A stretch of 52,956 bases of DNA, from positions 1 to 52,956 of the IMG/VR virus record IMGVR_UViG_3300046808_000165. One strand, written 5' to 3'. The DNA comes from a virus. Below the pieces are notes generated by a model. That model had not been told where the DNA came from, did not search any database, and worked only from the letters and a program-made list of their open reading frames with translations. Position numbers and translations under genes: made by a program. This document shows, piece after piece, positions 19,161-26,410 of the stretch; the first letter of the stretch is position 1; each line of letters starts with the position of its first letter.

Positions 19161-19714
19161 CAACTAGAATCGAAAAAGATTTTTATTTTCAAACTGGGGT
19201 ACACTTTGAAAATAAATTCTATGTAAATTCATACGATGTTACCCTTTCTTTGCTTGTTGAAACAGACAGCATTAGAGAGCAGAATGTTGCTATGGATAGA
19301 GCAACACACTTCCTCACATCTGTACTACAAAATTCTTTGTTGATCAACAGTAAAGAAACAGAAGCTATAGAAAAATATAAAAATGCAGGATTAAAAATCT
19401 GCATACTTCCGGAAGATCCATATGATCAAATACTAAGTATGGTGTTATTGCAGAAGTTAAATGCAGTAATGGAAGGCAGACTGCGCATTACTGACTTAGT
19501 AATAGGTTCTACCTTAAGTGAAGGCGTAAGATTTACTATGGTATCTGAAGTAGCCGAAAATGTACTAGACGGAAATTATTGGTGGAATAAACCAACCATT
19601 TGTCTAAACAACGAAGAGGCATGCCCAACTAACAAAACCAATATCGTCAAATTATTTGATGACAGCCATTGGGTAGATTTAGGGCTATCTTGGAAAGAAA
19701 AAGGTAAAAAATAA
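19157..19714 (+). CDS. Conserved phage protein of unknown function, possible T-fold
   Basis: This 185-residue protein starts at an ATG overlapping the previous stop. The arrangement of segments (DFYFQTGVHF, YDVTLSLLVET, MDRATHFLTSVLQNSLL, DPYDQILSMVLLQKL, RLRITDLVIGST) loosely recalls the beta-alpha T-fold of QueD/6-pyruvoyl-tetrahydropterin synthases. The zinc-binding His residues of those enzymes are not evident, so I do not assign an activity. The thought is of interest only because a TGT/DpdA-like enzyme that would need 7-deazaguanine precursors lies at 51198. A sigma70-like promoter for the next unit follows its stop. Confidence 0.55.
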   Translation: MTTRIEKDFYFQTGVHFENKFYVNSYDVTLSLLVETDSIREQNVAMDRATHFLTSVLQNSLLINSKETEAIEKYKNAGLKICILPEDPYDQILSMVLLQKLNAVMEGRLRITDLVIGSTLSEGVRFTMVSEVAENVLDGNYWWNKPTICLNNEEACPTNKTNIVKLFDDSHWVDLGLSWKEKGKK

Positions 19715-19726
19715 TTACCTTTATCG

Positions 19727-19754
19727 TTGACTTTTCTGTTAGTTGTGTTATCAT
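19727..19754 (+). promoter_or_regulatory. Sigma70-like early promoter, leaderless geometry
   Basis: TTGACT, 16 bp, TATCAT. Only 6 bp separate the -10 element from the ATG at 19761, so transcription should begin at the start codon. No Shine-Dalgarno is present. Confidence 0.65.
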
Positions 19755-19760
19755 ACAACT

Positions 19761-20267
19761 ATGATTACAGACAAGTATGGTCAACAAATATTCACTGAGC
19801 AGGACTTATGCGACCTGTACATGTCTGATCCTGAAAGAAAATTATCAAACGTATTAATTAACGAGCCCGTTAATTTTAACCCAAACTTAGAAATCAACGA
19901 CATTCCAAAACTTGTCGAATATACACTAAGTGACAAATCAATTGAAGAGTTCGACAATGAATGTCACAATAATTGGTTCTTGCCCACCGAGTACAAAAAT
20001 TTCGATATTGCACAATATGTATTAGAGCAATGTAAAAATGACGCTGAATTGCAACGTGCGGGTGAAGAACTATTATTGTATCAAGAACGTGACATGTTCA
20101 TACTCTTACAATATCTAAAATATCTAGTTGACACGATGCGACAACATAACATTGTTTGGGGTGTAGGTCGTGGATCAAGTGTCAGTAGTTTCGTTTTATA
20201 TTTGATAGGGATCCACAGAATAAATAGTCTATATTATGATTTATCAATCGATGAATTCTTGAAATAG
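19761..20267 (+). CDS. DNA polymerase III alpha (DnaE)-like fragment
   Basis: This 168-residue protein matches only a short part of bacterial DnaE. The C-terminal IVWGVGRGSSVSSFVLYLIG followed by IHRINSLYYDLSIDEFLK parallels the DnaE palm segment GxGRGSxxGSLVAYxLGIT...L.Y.L.FERFLN. The preceding helix (YQERDMFILLQYLKYLVDTM) also fits. It stops just before the region that would hold the catalytic Asp residues, so it cannot be a polymerase on its own. The phage has a separate family B polymerase (46689). Other small proteins of this type exist in marine phages, to my recollection. The in-frame TTG at 19743 is rejected because it precedes the -10 element. Confidence 0.7.
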   Translation: MITDKYGQQIFTEQDLCDLYMSDPERKLSNVLINEPVNFNPNLEINDIPKLVEYTLSDKSIEEFDNECHNNWFLPTEYKNFDIAQYVLEQCKNDAELQRAGEELLLYQERDMFILLQYLKYLVDTMRQHNIVWGVGRGSSVSSFVLYLIGIHRINSLYYDLSIDEFLK

Positions 20268-20276
20268 GAGAAATAC

Positions 20277-20630
20277 ATGGCAAAATATAGAACTGCGATG
20301 GGAAAAGTTGTTGACATGGCCGCACTAGCCGCAAGGAATGAAAAGGTACGTGCTGTGGGTAACATGAATGTCAATGCACGTGGAGACACAATTGACGCGG
20401 CGGGTAGAGTTGTTACACCCGTGACAAAGAAAGTTGGCGATCAGTATCAAAGAACTGTTACTAATCGTGCAGCCAATATTGTTAAAAAGAGACAGGAAGC
20501 ACTACGTCCAGTAGAATCAGCACCAAAGCCAGAACACAAAGTTGACTTGACTGCTGAGGAATTGGAACTAGAAGATTCCTTAGATGATGATTTAGAAATT
20601 GAAAAACTTAAAGCAAAAGACAACAAATAA
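20277..20630 (+). CDS. Conserved phage protein, unknown function
   Basis: This 117-residue protein has a basic N-terminal half (MAKYRTAMGKVVDMAALAAR, VNARGDTIDAAGRVV) and a strongly acidic C-terminus (EELELEDSLDDDLEIEKL). I recall similar proteins in T4-like cyanophages and pelagiphages without an assigned role. A good ribosome binding site (taggagaa) precedes the ATG. An AATAAATA late-type octamer lies 51 bp upstream, inside the DnaE-like gene (20219-20226), so late expression is possible. Confidence 0.6.
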   Translation: MAKYRTAMGKVVDMAALAARNEKVRAVGNMNVNARGDTIDAAGRVVTPVTKKVGDQYQRTVTNRAANIVKKRQEALRPVESAPKPEHKVDLTAEELELEDSLDDDLEIEKLKAKDNK

Positions 20631-20636
20631 TCTATT

Positions 20637-20993
20637 ATGGCAACCATCAATAAAGTTAAAGTACAGAAACTTATACCTTTGAATGATACCATTATTGTAT
20701 CTGATATGGAATTTGCAGAACGTATCAGCAATGGCGGTATCATTCTTATGAATGATGATATGAAGAGCGCAGGTATCAGACCTCGTTGGGGTAAGGTATA
20801 TGCAATTGGACCAAAAGTAAAAGACATTGAAGTAGGTCAATATATTATGATAGCACACGGCCGCTGGACACGTGGTATCACTATTGATACTCCCGAAGGC
20901 GAGAAAGTAATCCGTAAAGTAGATAACAACGATATTTTATTAGTTAGCGATGAGAAGCCAAACGATCAAACAATGAGTGATAAAGTATATTAA
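20637..20993 (+). CDS. GroES/gp31-like co-chaperonin
   Basis: This 118-residue protein has the Cpn10 layout. The N-terminal strand is VQKLIPLNDTIIVSDME. The mobile-loop region is followed by ISNGGIILMNDDM, matching the GroES motif (S/A)xGGIVL. Then come RPRWGKVYAIGPKV, matching xxxGxVxAVG, and VGQYIMIAHG. In T4, gp31 replaces GroES so that host GroEL can fold the capsid protein; the same role is inferred here. Length is near GroES (97) and gp31 (111). It is followed by a hairpin and the Bax-inhibitor gene. DnaJ- and ClpA-like genes lie at 26.4-29.5 kb, so this phage carries several chaperone functions. Confidence 0.72.
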   Translation: MATINKVKVQKLIPLNDTIIVSDMEFAERISNGGIILMNDDMKSAGIRPRWGKVYAIGPKVKDIEVGQYIMIAHGRWTRGITIDTPEGEKVIRKVDNNDILLVSDEKPNDQTMSDKVY

Positions 20994-21003
20994 TTATCAA
21001 AGG

Positions 21004-21027
21004 GTATGGGGGCGTTAGTCCCCATAC
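21004..21027 (+). terminator. Intergenic hairpin, possible weak terminator
   Basis: GTATGGGG pairs with CCCCATAC around an 8-base loop, between the co-chaperonin and Bax-inhibitor genes. There is no T run after it, so it may protect or process mRNA rather than terminate. Confidence 0.4.
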
Positions 21028-21054
21028 TATCCATTCATATTCAGAAAGTAAATT

Positions 21055-21741
21055 ATGTTTAGTAACACACAAATCGGTTATAAATCAGCATCAGAAATCA
21101 ATAGTTCTATGGTACGTGTATACAATCACATGACATTAGCAGTGATTGTTAGCATGTTAGTATCATGGTATGTAGGCACCAGTCCTGAACTTGTAGAATT
21201 TTTCTTTACAGGTATCACTAAGTGGGTAGTAATGTTTGCTCCACTAGTTTTCATTTTCTTAACTCCCATTTTGTTTAATGCTGGTATTGGGCGAACAGGC
21301 GCACAACTAGTGTTGCATGGCTTTGCGGCATTAATGGGACTTAGTTTTGCAATTATCTTTGCAGTATATAATATGGGATCAATCGTATCAGCATTCATGG
21401 GTGCTGGTATCTTATTTGGAGTAATGAGTTTTTATGGATACTTTACTAAGAGTAGCCTTGATAGTGTTGGTAAGTTTATGTTTGTTGGCCTTATTGCCAT
21501 TATTATTGCAAGTATTGTTAACATTTTTATTGGTAGTACTGTCTTTGCTATGGTTATTAGTGCTTTGGCCATTATTATTTTTCTTGGGCTAACAGCATAC
21601 GACACACAGCGAATTCGTGAAGACCTCAGCGTTTCGGGCGATAATTATCTCGCAGAAGTCCAAGGGGCATTGACATTGTACCTAGATTTTATTAATATCT
21701 TTTTATCGCTACTAAATCTCTTTGGTGAAAAGAAGGACTAA
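21055..21741 (+). CDS. Bax inhibitor-1 / YccA-like membrane protein
   Basis: This 228-residue polytopic membrane protein has about seven hydrophobic segments (residues 24-42, 55-75, 84-100, 107-125, 134-150, 155-178 and the C-terminal one). The conserved BI-1 C-terminus is clear: GLTAYDTQRIRE followed by LYLDFINIFLSLLNLFG. In bacteria, YccA of this family is a substrate and modulator of the FtsH protease, and BI-1 homologues act as pH-dependent calcium leak channels. In a phage it could protect membrane proteins or delay lysis; that is inference. The start has aaagtaa upstream, a weak ribosome binding site. Confidence 0.8.
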   Translation: MFSNTQIGYKSASEINSSMVRVYNHMTLAVIVSMLVSWYVGTSPELVEFFFTGITKWVVMFAPLVFIFLTPILFNAGIGRTGAQLVLHGFAALMGLSFAIIFAVYNMGSIVSAFMGAGILFGVMSFYGYFTKSSLDSVGKFMFVGLIAIIIASIVNIFIGSTVFAMVISALAIIIFLGLTAYDTQRIREDLSVSGDNYLAEVQGALTLYLDFINIFLSLLNLFGEKKD

Positions 21742-21745
21742 CACA

Positions 21746-21922
21746 TTGAAAGACAGTTTAAAACATAAGATCGGAACTGCATTGCCTTACGTAGCAATAT
21801 TCGGTATCAGCGCCGTGGCAGCATATGCAGTTTCAAAGATTTACAAGACAGTAAAAGATATCGATTTCCCATTGGATTTCGGTAATGACATTAATCTCAA
21901 CAACTTTCGTAATAAAGACTAA
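21746..21922 (+). CDS. Small single-pass membrane protein, TTG start
   Basis: This 58-residue protein has one transmembrane segment (about residues 11-30, ALPYVAIFGISAVAAYAVS) between a basic N-terminus and an acidic, Asn-rich tail. I use the TTG at 21746 because agaagga lies 8 bp upstream, within the end of the Bax-inhibitor gene. An in-frame start at 21722 would place that binding site inside the coding region. It follows the BI-1 gene by 4 bp and may work with it. The function is unknown. Confidence 0.55.
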   Translation: MKDSLKHKIGTALPYVAIFGISAVAAYAVSKIYKTVKDIDFPLDFGNDINLNNFRNKD

Positions 21923-21924
21923 CT

Positions 21925-22848
21925 ATGAAAAATCAACTTTGGGTTGAAAAGTATCGCCCCAACACCGTCAGTGATTATGTATTCGTTGACGAAAAACAAA
22001 AGAATCAAGTAGAGAGTTGGATTCGTGATGGAAGTTTCCCTCATCTATTATTGAGTGGTGATCCAGGCACAGGTAAGACTACTCTTGCTAAAGTTCTAAT
22101 TCATGAACTTGGCGTAGAAGAATATGATGTATTAGAGATTAATGCTTCACGTGAGAACGGTATCGACTTCTTACGTGAAAAGATTAACGGGTTTGTGCAG
22201 ACTATGCCTTTTGGCAAGTTCAAAGTAGTGCTGTTAGACGAGGCTGATTATCTTACACAGCCATCGCAAGCCGCTTTGAGAAATGATATGGAGGCGTATC
22301 ACATGACTGTACGCTATATCCTTACTTGTAACTATCAACACAAGATCATTCCTGCACTAAAGTCACGCTGTCACGAATTTCATATCGCAAAGCCCGATAT
22401 GACTGAATTCACAGCACGTGCGGCAACTGTTCTAGTAAGTGAAGGTATTGAATTTGACCTAGACGTACTAGACACATTTGTTCGTGGTACATATCCAGAC
22501 TTACGTAAATGTCTGAATCAGTTGCAGAATAACAGTGTTAACGGTAAGTTAACTCCTGTACAGTCAGGTGGAACTAGTGAAGATAGCATCTTGTTACAGG
22601 CAACTGAATTATTCAAGAGTGGTAAGATTCTTGAAGGTCGCCAGCAATTGATGCAATATATCTCTATGTATCCAACACGTATTGAAGATACATATCGCTG
22701 GATGTATGACAATCTTGATTTATGGGGTAAGGATCAAGAGCGCAAGGATGCGGCAATCATTACAATTCGTAACGGGCTAGCAAATCTACCTCTTGTAGGA
22801 ATCCCTGAGATCAGTTTGGCAGCAACATTAGTAGAGTTGACAGGGTGA
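21925..22848 (+). CDS. 44: Sliding clamp loader large subunit (gp44-like AAA+ ATPase)
   Basis: This 307-residue AAA+ protein loads the gp45 clamp onto primed DNA. It opens with the RFC/gp44 signature LWVEKYRPNTVSDYV. The Walker A motif is GDPGTGKTT (45-53), the Walker B DEAD-box sequence LLDEADYL is near 107, sensor 1 is ILTCNYQHKI, and the arginine-finger SRC motif is in LKSRCHEF. Length matches T4 gp44 (319). I see no gp62-like small subunit in the window. The clamp itself lies at 49487. The next gene overlaps its stop by 4 bp. Confidence 0.9.
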   Translation: MKNQLWVEKYRPNTVSDYVFVDEKQKNQVESWIRDGSFPHLLLSGDPGTGKTTLAKVLIHELGVEEYDVLEINASRENGIDFLREKINGFVQTMPFGKFKVVLLDEADYLTQPSQAALRNDMEAYHMTVRYILTCNYQHKIIPALKSRCHEFHIAKPDMTEFTARAATVLVSEGIEFDLDVLDTFVRGTYPDLRKCLNQLQNNSVNGKLTPVQSGGTSEDSILLQATELFKSGKILEGRQQLMQYISMYPTRIEDTYRWMYDNLDLWGKDQERKDAAIITIRNGLANLPLVGIPEISLAATLVELTG

Positions 22849-23027
22849 AAAAGTACAGTAGTCATCAACAGGTATTGGTTTGGCGTAACGGAAAGTTATG
22901 TTGGCGTATTCGTCAAGTATATTATGAGCCTATCAAAAAGCCATGGTATAAATTTTGGCAAATTTCAGATGTTGAGATTACGTACGGGGAACCAAAATAC
23001 ATTGAAGTTCCTGAGGACACACTATAA
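22845..23027 (+). CDS. Small hypothetical protein, GTG start
   Basis: This 60-residue, Trp/Tyr/Lys-rich protein (MKKYSSHQQVLVWRNGKLCW...) begins at a GTG that overlaps the clamp-loader stop, which suggests coupled translation. Composition is unlike a shadow frame, with six Trp and a sensible beta pattern. I do not recognise a family. No gene lies on the opposite strand here. Confidence 0.5.
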   Translation: MKKYSSHQQVLVWRNGKLCWRIRQVYYEPIKKPWYKFWQISDVEITYGEPKYIEVPEDTL

Positions 23028-23046
23028 TTTATATGACCTTCTTTCT

Positions 23047-23054
23047 TTATTAAA
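23047..23054 (+). promoter_or_regulatory. Possible late-type promoter ATTAAATA
   Basis: A TAAATA core lies 21 bp before the ATG at 23076, with a strong caggagaa Shine-Dalgarno between them. The two leading bases differ from the common GATAAATA form. Confidence 0.4.
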
Positions 23055-23075
23055 TAGAATACAGGAGAATACAGT

Positions 23076-23456
23076 ATGTCATGGCAAGCAACACTAACAA
23101 TCAACAATAACACAGATTATAACATCACAGTAACACACAATACTACTGGTGACTTAACTACAATCAGTCCCGGACAGAATTGGTCAAATACTACTAGTGA
23201 TCCAAACAATACTAACGCATTGAAGTTTTGGCAACAGCCTAATGTTTGGTTTATGCAAGGGTCATGCAGTTTTGGTCCTGATGCTGGTGTGTGGGTAGAT
23301 CGTGGTTGGATGGACCCTAATGCACAGACTATTAAGATGAGTGCTAGAGCAAACGGCTCTGCATTTCTACAGACACTAAACGGTGGTACAGAATTACTTG
23401 CTTGGAATGAGTTTGAGCAGGGCGGCACTATTGAGTTGACATTTGACAAACAATGA
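23076..23456 (+). CDS. Hypothetical beta-rich protein
   Basis: This 126-residue protein is rich in Asn, Thr, Gly and Trp (TLTINNNTDYNITVTHNTTG at the N-terminus) and is predicted to be a small beta-sandwich. There is no signal peptide or membrane segment. The general look (an N-terminal strand followed by 'NNT' turns and several Trp) recalls aegerolysin-like or lectin-like folds, but similarity is too weak to assign. It overlaps the next gene by 4 bp (ATGA). A late-type promoter core and a good ribosome binding site precede it. Confidence 0.55.
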   Translation: MSWQATLTINNNTDYNITVTHNTTGDLTTISPGQNWSNTTSDPNNTNALKFWQQPNVWFMQGSCSFGPDAGVWVDRGWMDPNAQTIKMSARANGSAFLQTLNGGTELLAWNEFEQGGTIELTFDKQ

Positions 23457-23725
23457 GATATTTTTTAATTAGTTTTTTCCGCAAAGTTGGCGGGCAGATT
23501 GATGAGGCTGTTTCTGTAAGCAAGCGCATTCGCACCTCAGATACCATGAATGCAAATATCATCATGGATTTTGCAGAAAAGAAGGTAGTCAAATGTGTTA
23601 TCGAGGGTAAAGTGCATGACACTACCTTCGAACTAATGCGTGATTACTATGCAAAAATCTACCCCAATCTGATTAATCAGTTGGAAAAAGAAGCACCTAT
23701 CACTGCTAAACAAAAGACAAAATAA
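23453..23725 (+). CDS. Small conserved phage protein, unknown function
   Basis: This 90-residue protein (MRYFLISFFRKVGGQIDEAV...) has an N-terminal beta-hairpin-like half and a C-terminal helix ending in a Lys-rich tail. I recall relatives in marine T4-like phages with the same length and the segment CxIEGKxxDTxxExMxxYYxxIYPxLIxQLE, without a known role. It overlaps the previous gene by 4 bp. A bidirectional hairpin terminator separates it from the convergent PhoH gene. Confidence 0.65.
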   Translation: MRYFLISFFRKVGGQIDEAVSVSKRIRTSDTMNANIIMDFAEKKVVKCVIEGKVHDTTFELMRDYYAKIYPNLINQLEKEAPITAKQKTK

Positions 23726-23746
23726 ATGGGGCATAAGCCCCATTTA
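23723..23746. terminator. Bidirectional terminator between convergent genes
   Basis: TAAATGGGGC pairs with GCCCCATTTA around ATAA (10 bp stem). T-rich bases follow in both directions. It lies exactly between the plus-strand 90-residue gene and the end of the minus-strand PhoH gene. Confidence 0.75.
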
Positions 23747-23748
23747 CT

Positions 23749-24534
23749 TTAAGAGTACATCTTGAGGATGTGTTCAATAATCTTATGTCGTCTAATATCC
23801 CTCATATCAAATTCACAGGCTGTCATACCAGGAACTTTGTTTAGTTGAATTTTCTGCTTAAGATCCAACAAGCCATTTTCAGGAGTTCTTCTATCAGTCT
23901 GTTCAACGTCACCAGTGATGACAATCTTACTTCCTTCGCTAATTCTAGTCATTAACATTTTTAACTGACTAGGAGTAGCATTTTGTGCTTCATCTAAGAT
24001 GATCCAAGCATGCTTGAAGTTACGTCCGCGGCAGAATGCCAATGGGGTAATTTCAACAATTTGTTCATCTAACATATATTTGATTTCTTTTACGCTATAA
24101 TACTCCCTTAAAATATCGAAAAGTGGTCTGACCCAAGGTTCCATTTTTTGATTCAAATCGCCGGGTAAGAACCCGTGTTTCTCATCATCTACTGCAACTG
24201 CGGGTCTGGTCAAGATAATTCTATCGCACTCGCCCGCTCTCATGGCCTTAATCGCTGCCAACATAGCAAGATAAGTTTTACCAGTTCCAGCCGGGCCACT
24301 CACCATAACGATATCTGTTTCAGGGTCAGTCAATGCTATAATATATTTTTCCTGATTTATACTCTGTGGTACTAGATCGATGGGTTTTCGTGGCTTTCTT
24401 TGCTGTTGCTGGGCTTGAGAGAAGTCGATTGTTTTAGATTCATTCATGTAGAATGTTTTGCTTTCATCAATGTGCCTTTTATTTGCGTAACGTGTGTCTT
24501 TCTGTCTGAGTGCGCTAGTCTTTCTTTTACTCAA
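23749..24534 (-). CDS. phoH: PhoH-like ATPase, TTG start
   Basis: This is a 261-residue PhoH-family P-loop ATPase and the only minus-strand gene of the window. The Walker A motif is SGPAGTGKTYLA (80-91), Walker B is IILDEAQN (178-185), and further PhoH motifs are TRPAVAVDDEKHGFLPGD and VITGDVEQTD. PhoH-like genes are common in marine phages; an RNA-related helicase or nuclease role is suspected but not settled. I place the start at the TTG whose first base is 24534 because GGAGAA stands just upstream. A longer in-frame start at 24681 would add 49 residues that look like translated promoter DNA. The first 55 residues are basic and Gln-rich. Confidence 0.88.
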   Translation of the reverse strand: MSKRKTSALRQKDTRYANKRHIDESKTFYMNESKTIDFSQAQQQQRKPRKPIDLVPQSINQEKYIIALTDPETDIVMVSGPAGTGKTYLAMLAAIKAMRAGECDRIILTRPAVAVDDEKHGFLPGDLNQKMEPWVRPLFDILREYYSVKEIKYMLDEQIVEITPLAFCRGRNFKHAWIILDEAQNATPSQLKMLMTRISEGSKIVITGDVEQTDRRTPENGLLDLKQKIQLNKVPGMTACEFDMRDIRRHKIIEHILKMYS

Positions 24535-24593
24535 AGTGTTTCTCCTATGATTTGATACACTATACTCTTGAAGAACAACTTGTCCTTCGTAAG

Positions 24594-24601
24594 TATTTAA
24601 G
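24594..24601 (-). promoter_or_regulatory. Possible late-type promoter CTTAAATA on minus strand
   Basis: CTTAAATA reads toward the PhoH gene, about 60 bp before its TTG start. The same octamer precedes the outer-membrane protein gene at 43244. I found no convincing sigma70 promoter for PhoH. Confidence 0.35.
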
Positions 24602-24648
24602 GTGTATGATTCAGTAAACAGTGCAGTTGTTAAAGTTGTTGTTCCTAT

Positions 24649-24656
24649 GATAAATA
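24649..24656 (+). promoter_or_regulatory. Second GATAAATA late-type motif in divergent region
   Basis: GATAAATA reads rightward, 69 bp before the ATG at 24725. It may be a second late promoter for the 24725 operon. Confidence 0.45.
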
Positions 24657-24712
24657 TTATACTAACCCCAGTAGGACACAAAGTCCTGTATTCTATAATA
24701 GGGCTTTAAAAA

Positions 24713-24720
24713 GATAAATA
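24713..24720 (+). promoter_or_regulatory. Late-type promoter GATAAATA, likely leaderless start
   Basis: GATAAATA ends 4 bp before the ATG at 24725. No Shine-Dalgarno lies between the motif and the start, nor just upstream of it. Confidence 0.65.
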
Positions 24721-24724
24721 CAAC

Positions 24725-25318
24725 ATGAAAAGTTTACCAGCAGACCAATTTTTTAATGACATTGACTTTGTTAGTATCGTGGATACTATCAGGGGCGTAT
24801 ATATGTCAGACGGTGCCATGTCTACATTGCTCGATTTTGAGCGTGTTTTAGATGAGGCCGATGTTTATGCATTTAAGAACTGGATTATCGGGGAATTAGT
24901 ACAAGGTCCAGTAATCGGTAGATATAGTGCAAAATGTACATTCATGTGGCCTTATAAGTTGATGCCCGATCCTAGAGCCGCATTAAGATTAATGAATATT
25001 GGATGCAAAGTAGCATACGCTAAATCAAGCATCAAAGTTCCAGTAGAAGTTCAAGATTACGAAGATTTTGTTCCTGGAACACGTTATCCTAAAATGACTA
25101 AAAAGAGTATTTGGTTTGTTCAAATCGAAGTACCATTTGAATTAATGGATGATATCAAAGAAGGTTCTATCGACCTTGCAGATGCAACTATTGACTTGTC
25201 TGATCTTGAGGACGCATATGATGAGGACCTTGACACAGATATGAACGAAGAAGGCACTGCACAACAGCAAGATGCTGAACAAGATCAGGGTCAGCCTGCT
25301 ATGGCGGCAGGAGTATAA
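24725..25318 (+). CDS. Conserved T4-like phage protein, unknown function
   Basis: This 197-residue protein has a well-ordered centre (FKNWIIGELVQGPVIGRY, CTFMWPYKLMPDPRAALRL, KSIWFVQIEVPFELMDDI) and an acidic, Gln-rich tail. I recall this family from marine T4-like phages, always next to a homologue of the following gene, but with no assigned role. It begins right after a late-type promoter without a Shine-Dalgarno. It is the first gene of a three-gene unit ending with a holin-like protein. A virion or assembly role is inferred from late expression only. Confidence 0.65.
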   Translation: MKSLPADQFFNDIDFVSIVDTIRGVYMSDGAMSTLLDFERVLDEADVYAFKNWIIGELVQGPVIGRYSAKCTFMWPYKLMPDPRAALRLMNIGCKVAYAKSSIKVPVEVQDYEDFVPGTRYPKMTKKSIWFVQIEVPFELMDDIKEGSIDLADATIDLSDLEDAYDEDLDTDMNEEGTAQQQDAEQDQGQPAMAAGV

Positions 25319-25319
25319 T

Positions 25320-25844
25320 ATGAGCCTAGACTATATGGACATGGAAGGCCAATTATCTAACCGCATTACGGTAGATGAATATTCTGCTAAAATGGGCAAA
25401 GACAAAGATGTTGTCACAGTAACATTTAAAGTTAACAGTAAACTAGCAGGAGATGACCTTGTTAGTTGGTTTGAACGTGGATATGATTTTGTATTGGATG
25501 CTAGTGTTAGCGATGGTGAAATTGAGCCAGGCAAATACTTAGTATTCTTAGAAATGGACCGCAGACGTAAGGTCCCAGAAAGAATTATTCAGTTATTATC
25601 AGACCTTGAAACCTTAACCGGTTTCAAATTAAAAGATTGGACAGTAGAAGTCGAAGGTGATGACTACGATGCCGATGAAGAAGTAATTCGTCAAGTTATG
25701 ATTCTCAACCCTAACGAGTACAAAATGGAAAGGGAGAAAGATGAGAAACTTAACGAATTCAGAAACCTTGCAGGCCTTGATTCAAAAACATTGCATCAAG
25801 ATGACGCCTACATAAAAACAATAAAAACCATGGCGGGGATGTAA
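25320..25844 (+). CDS. Conserved T4-like phage protein, unknown function
   Basis: This 174-residue acidic protein (MSLDYMDMEGQLSNRITVDE...) has an alpha/beta N-terminal domain containing VVTVTFKVNSKLAGDDLVSW, then LKDWTVEVEGDDYDADEEV and a charged helical tail. The ATG at 25320 is preceded by ggcaggag; an in-frame start at 25272 lies within the preceding gene and is rejected. It follows that gene by one base and is coupled with it. The pair is conserved in other T4-like phages to my recollection. No motif identifies an activity. Confidence 0.6.
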   Translation: MSLDYMDMEGQLSNRITVDEYSAKMGKDKDVVTVTFKVNSKLAGDDLVSWFERGYDFVLDASVSDGEIEPGKYLVFLEMDRRRKVPERIIQLLSDLETLTGFKLKDWTVEVEGDDYDADEEVIRQVMILNPNEYKMEREKDEKLNEFRNLAGLDSKTLHQDDAYIKTIKTMAGM

Positions 25845-25847
25845 TTT

Positions 25848-26372
25848 ATGGGTACAATTTTAACACGTAGATACGAAGAAGAAGAGATGCAACTCATTGC
25901 AAAGAATGACGAGCATCATGCCTCTATGGTCGAAGATAAGGAGTTTTACAAGCAAATGGAACAACGAAATCAACAGGCCAATCAGATGCTTAATCTGACA
26001 CAAGCAGGTAACAATGCCGCACAGAACGCAGAAGTTCTTGTAAAGCACAGTAAAGAAAGTGAAGACTGGATCAATAAAAAGTGGAGACCAGCAATGGGTT
26101 GGATGTACATGACTGTATGTATTACAGACTTTGTACTATTCCCAATTCTATGGTCAGTACTACAGGCAATTGGTGCCGGTCAAGTAACAAGTCAATGGCA
26201 ACCAGTAACTCTAATGGGTGCTGGTCTATTCCACATCTCAATGGGTGCTGTTCTTGGTATTGCGGCTTATGGTCGTACTAAGGAAAAGATTGAAGGTGCA
26301 TCTAACAATGACACTTCAGTTGGTGCGTCAAACCCACCAGCAACACCATCTTTGGGTGGAATCTTAAAATAA
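25848..26372 (+). CDS. Holin-like protein (three-transmembrane type)
   Basis: This 174-residue protein has a long charged N-terminal helix (residues 1-75), then WINKKWRPAMGWMYM and hydrophobic segments at about 83-105 and 120-145. The last ends in GIAAYGRTKEKIEG. This layout, with W-x-RP-x-x-G-W before the first membrane segment and an R-x-x-EK after the last, fits the 'holin of 3TMs' family. It would open the inner membrane so that the GH19 endolysin at 14159 can reach the wall. The distance between the two lysis genes (11 kb) is unusual for many phages but not for T4-like ones. The sigma70-like promoter of DnaJ begins right after its stop. Confidence 0.65.
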   Translation: MGTILTRRYEEEEMQLIAKNDEHHASMVEDKEFYKQMEQRNQQANQMLNLTQAGNNAAQNAEVLVKHSKESEDWINKKWRPAMGWMYMTVCITDFVLFPILWSVLQAIGAGQVTSQWQPVTLMGAGLFHISMGAVLGIAAYGRTKEKIEGASNNDTSVGASNPPATPSLGGILK

Positions 26373-26375
26373 CAC

Positions 26376-26404
26376 TTGACAAATAATCCCCGGTGTGCTA
26401 ATAT
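26376..26404 (+). promoter_or_regulatory. Sigma70-like early promoter, leaderless geometry (dnaJ)
   Basis: A perfect TTGACA, 17 bp, TAATAT. Six bases separate the -10 element from the ATG at 26411, the same distance as at 19754-19761. No Shine-Dalgarno is present. Confidence 0.75.
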
Positions 26405-26410
26405 CTAACA

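Noticed and set aside
24535-24681. A 49-residue N-terminal extension of PhoH
   Set aside because: It reads through promoter-like DNA and the GGAGAA ribosome binding site, and does not resemble PhoH. The TTG at 24534 fits better.
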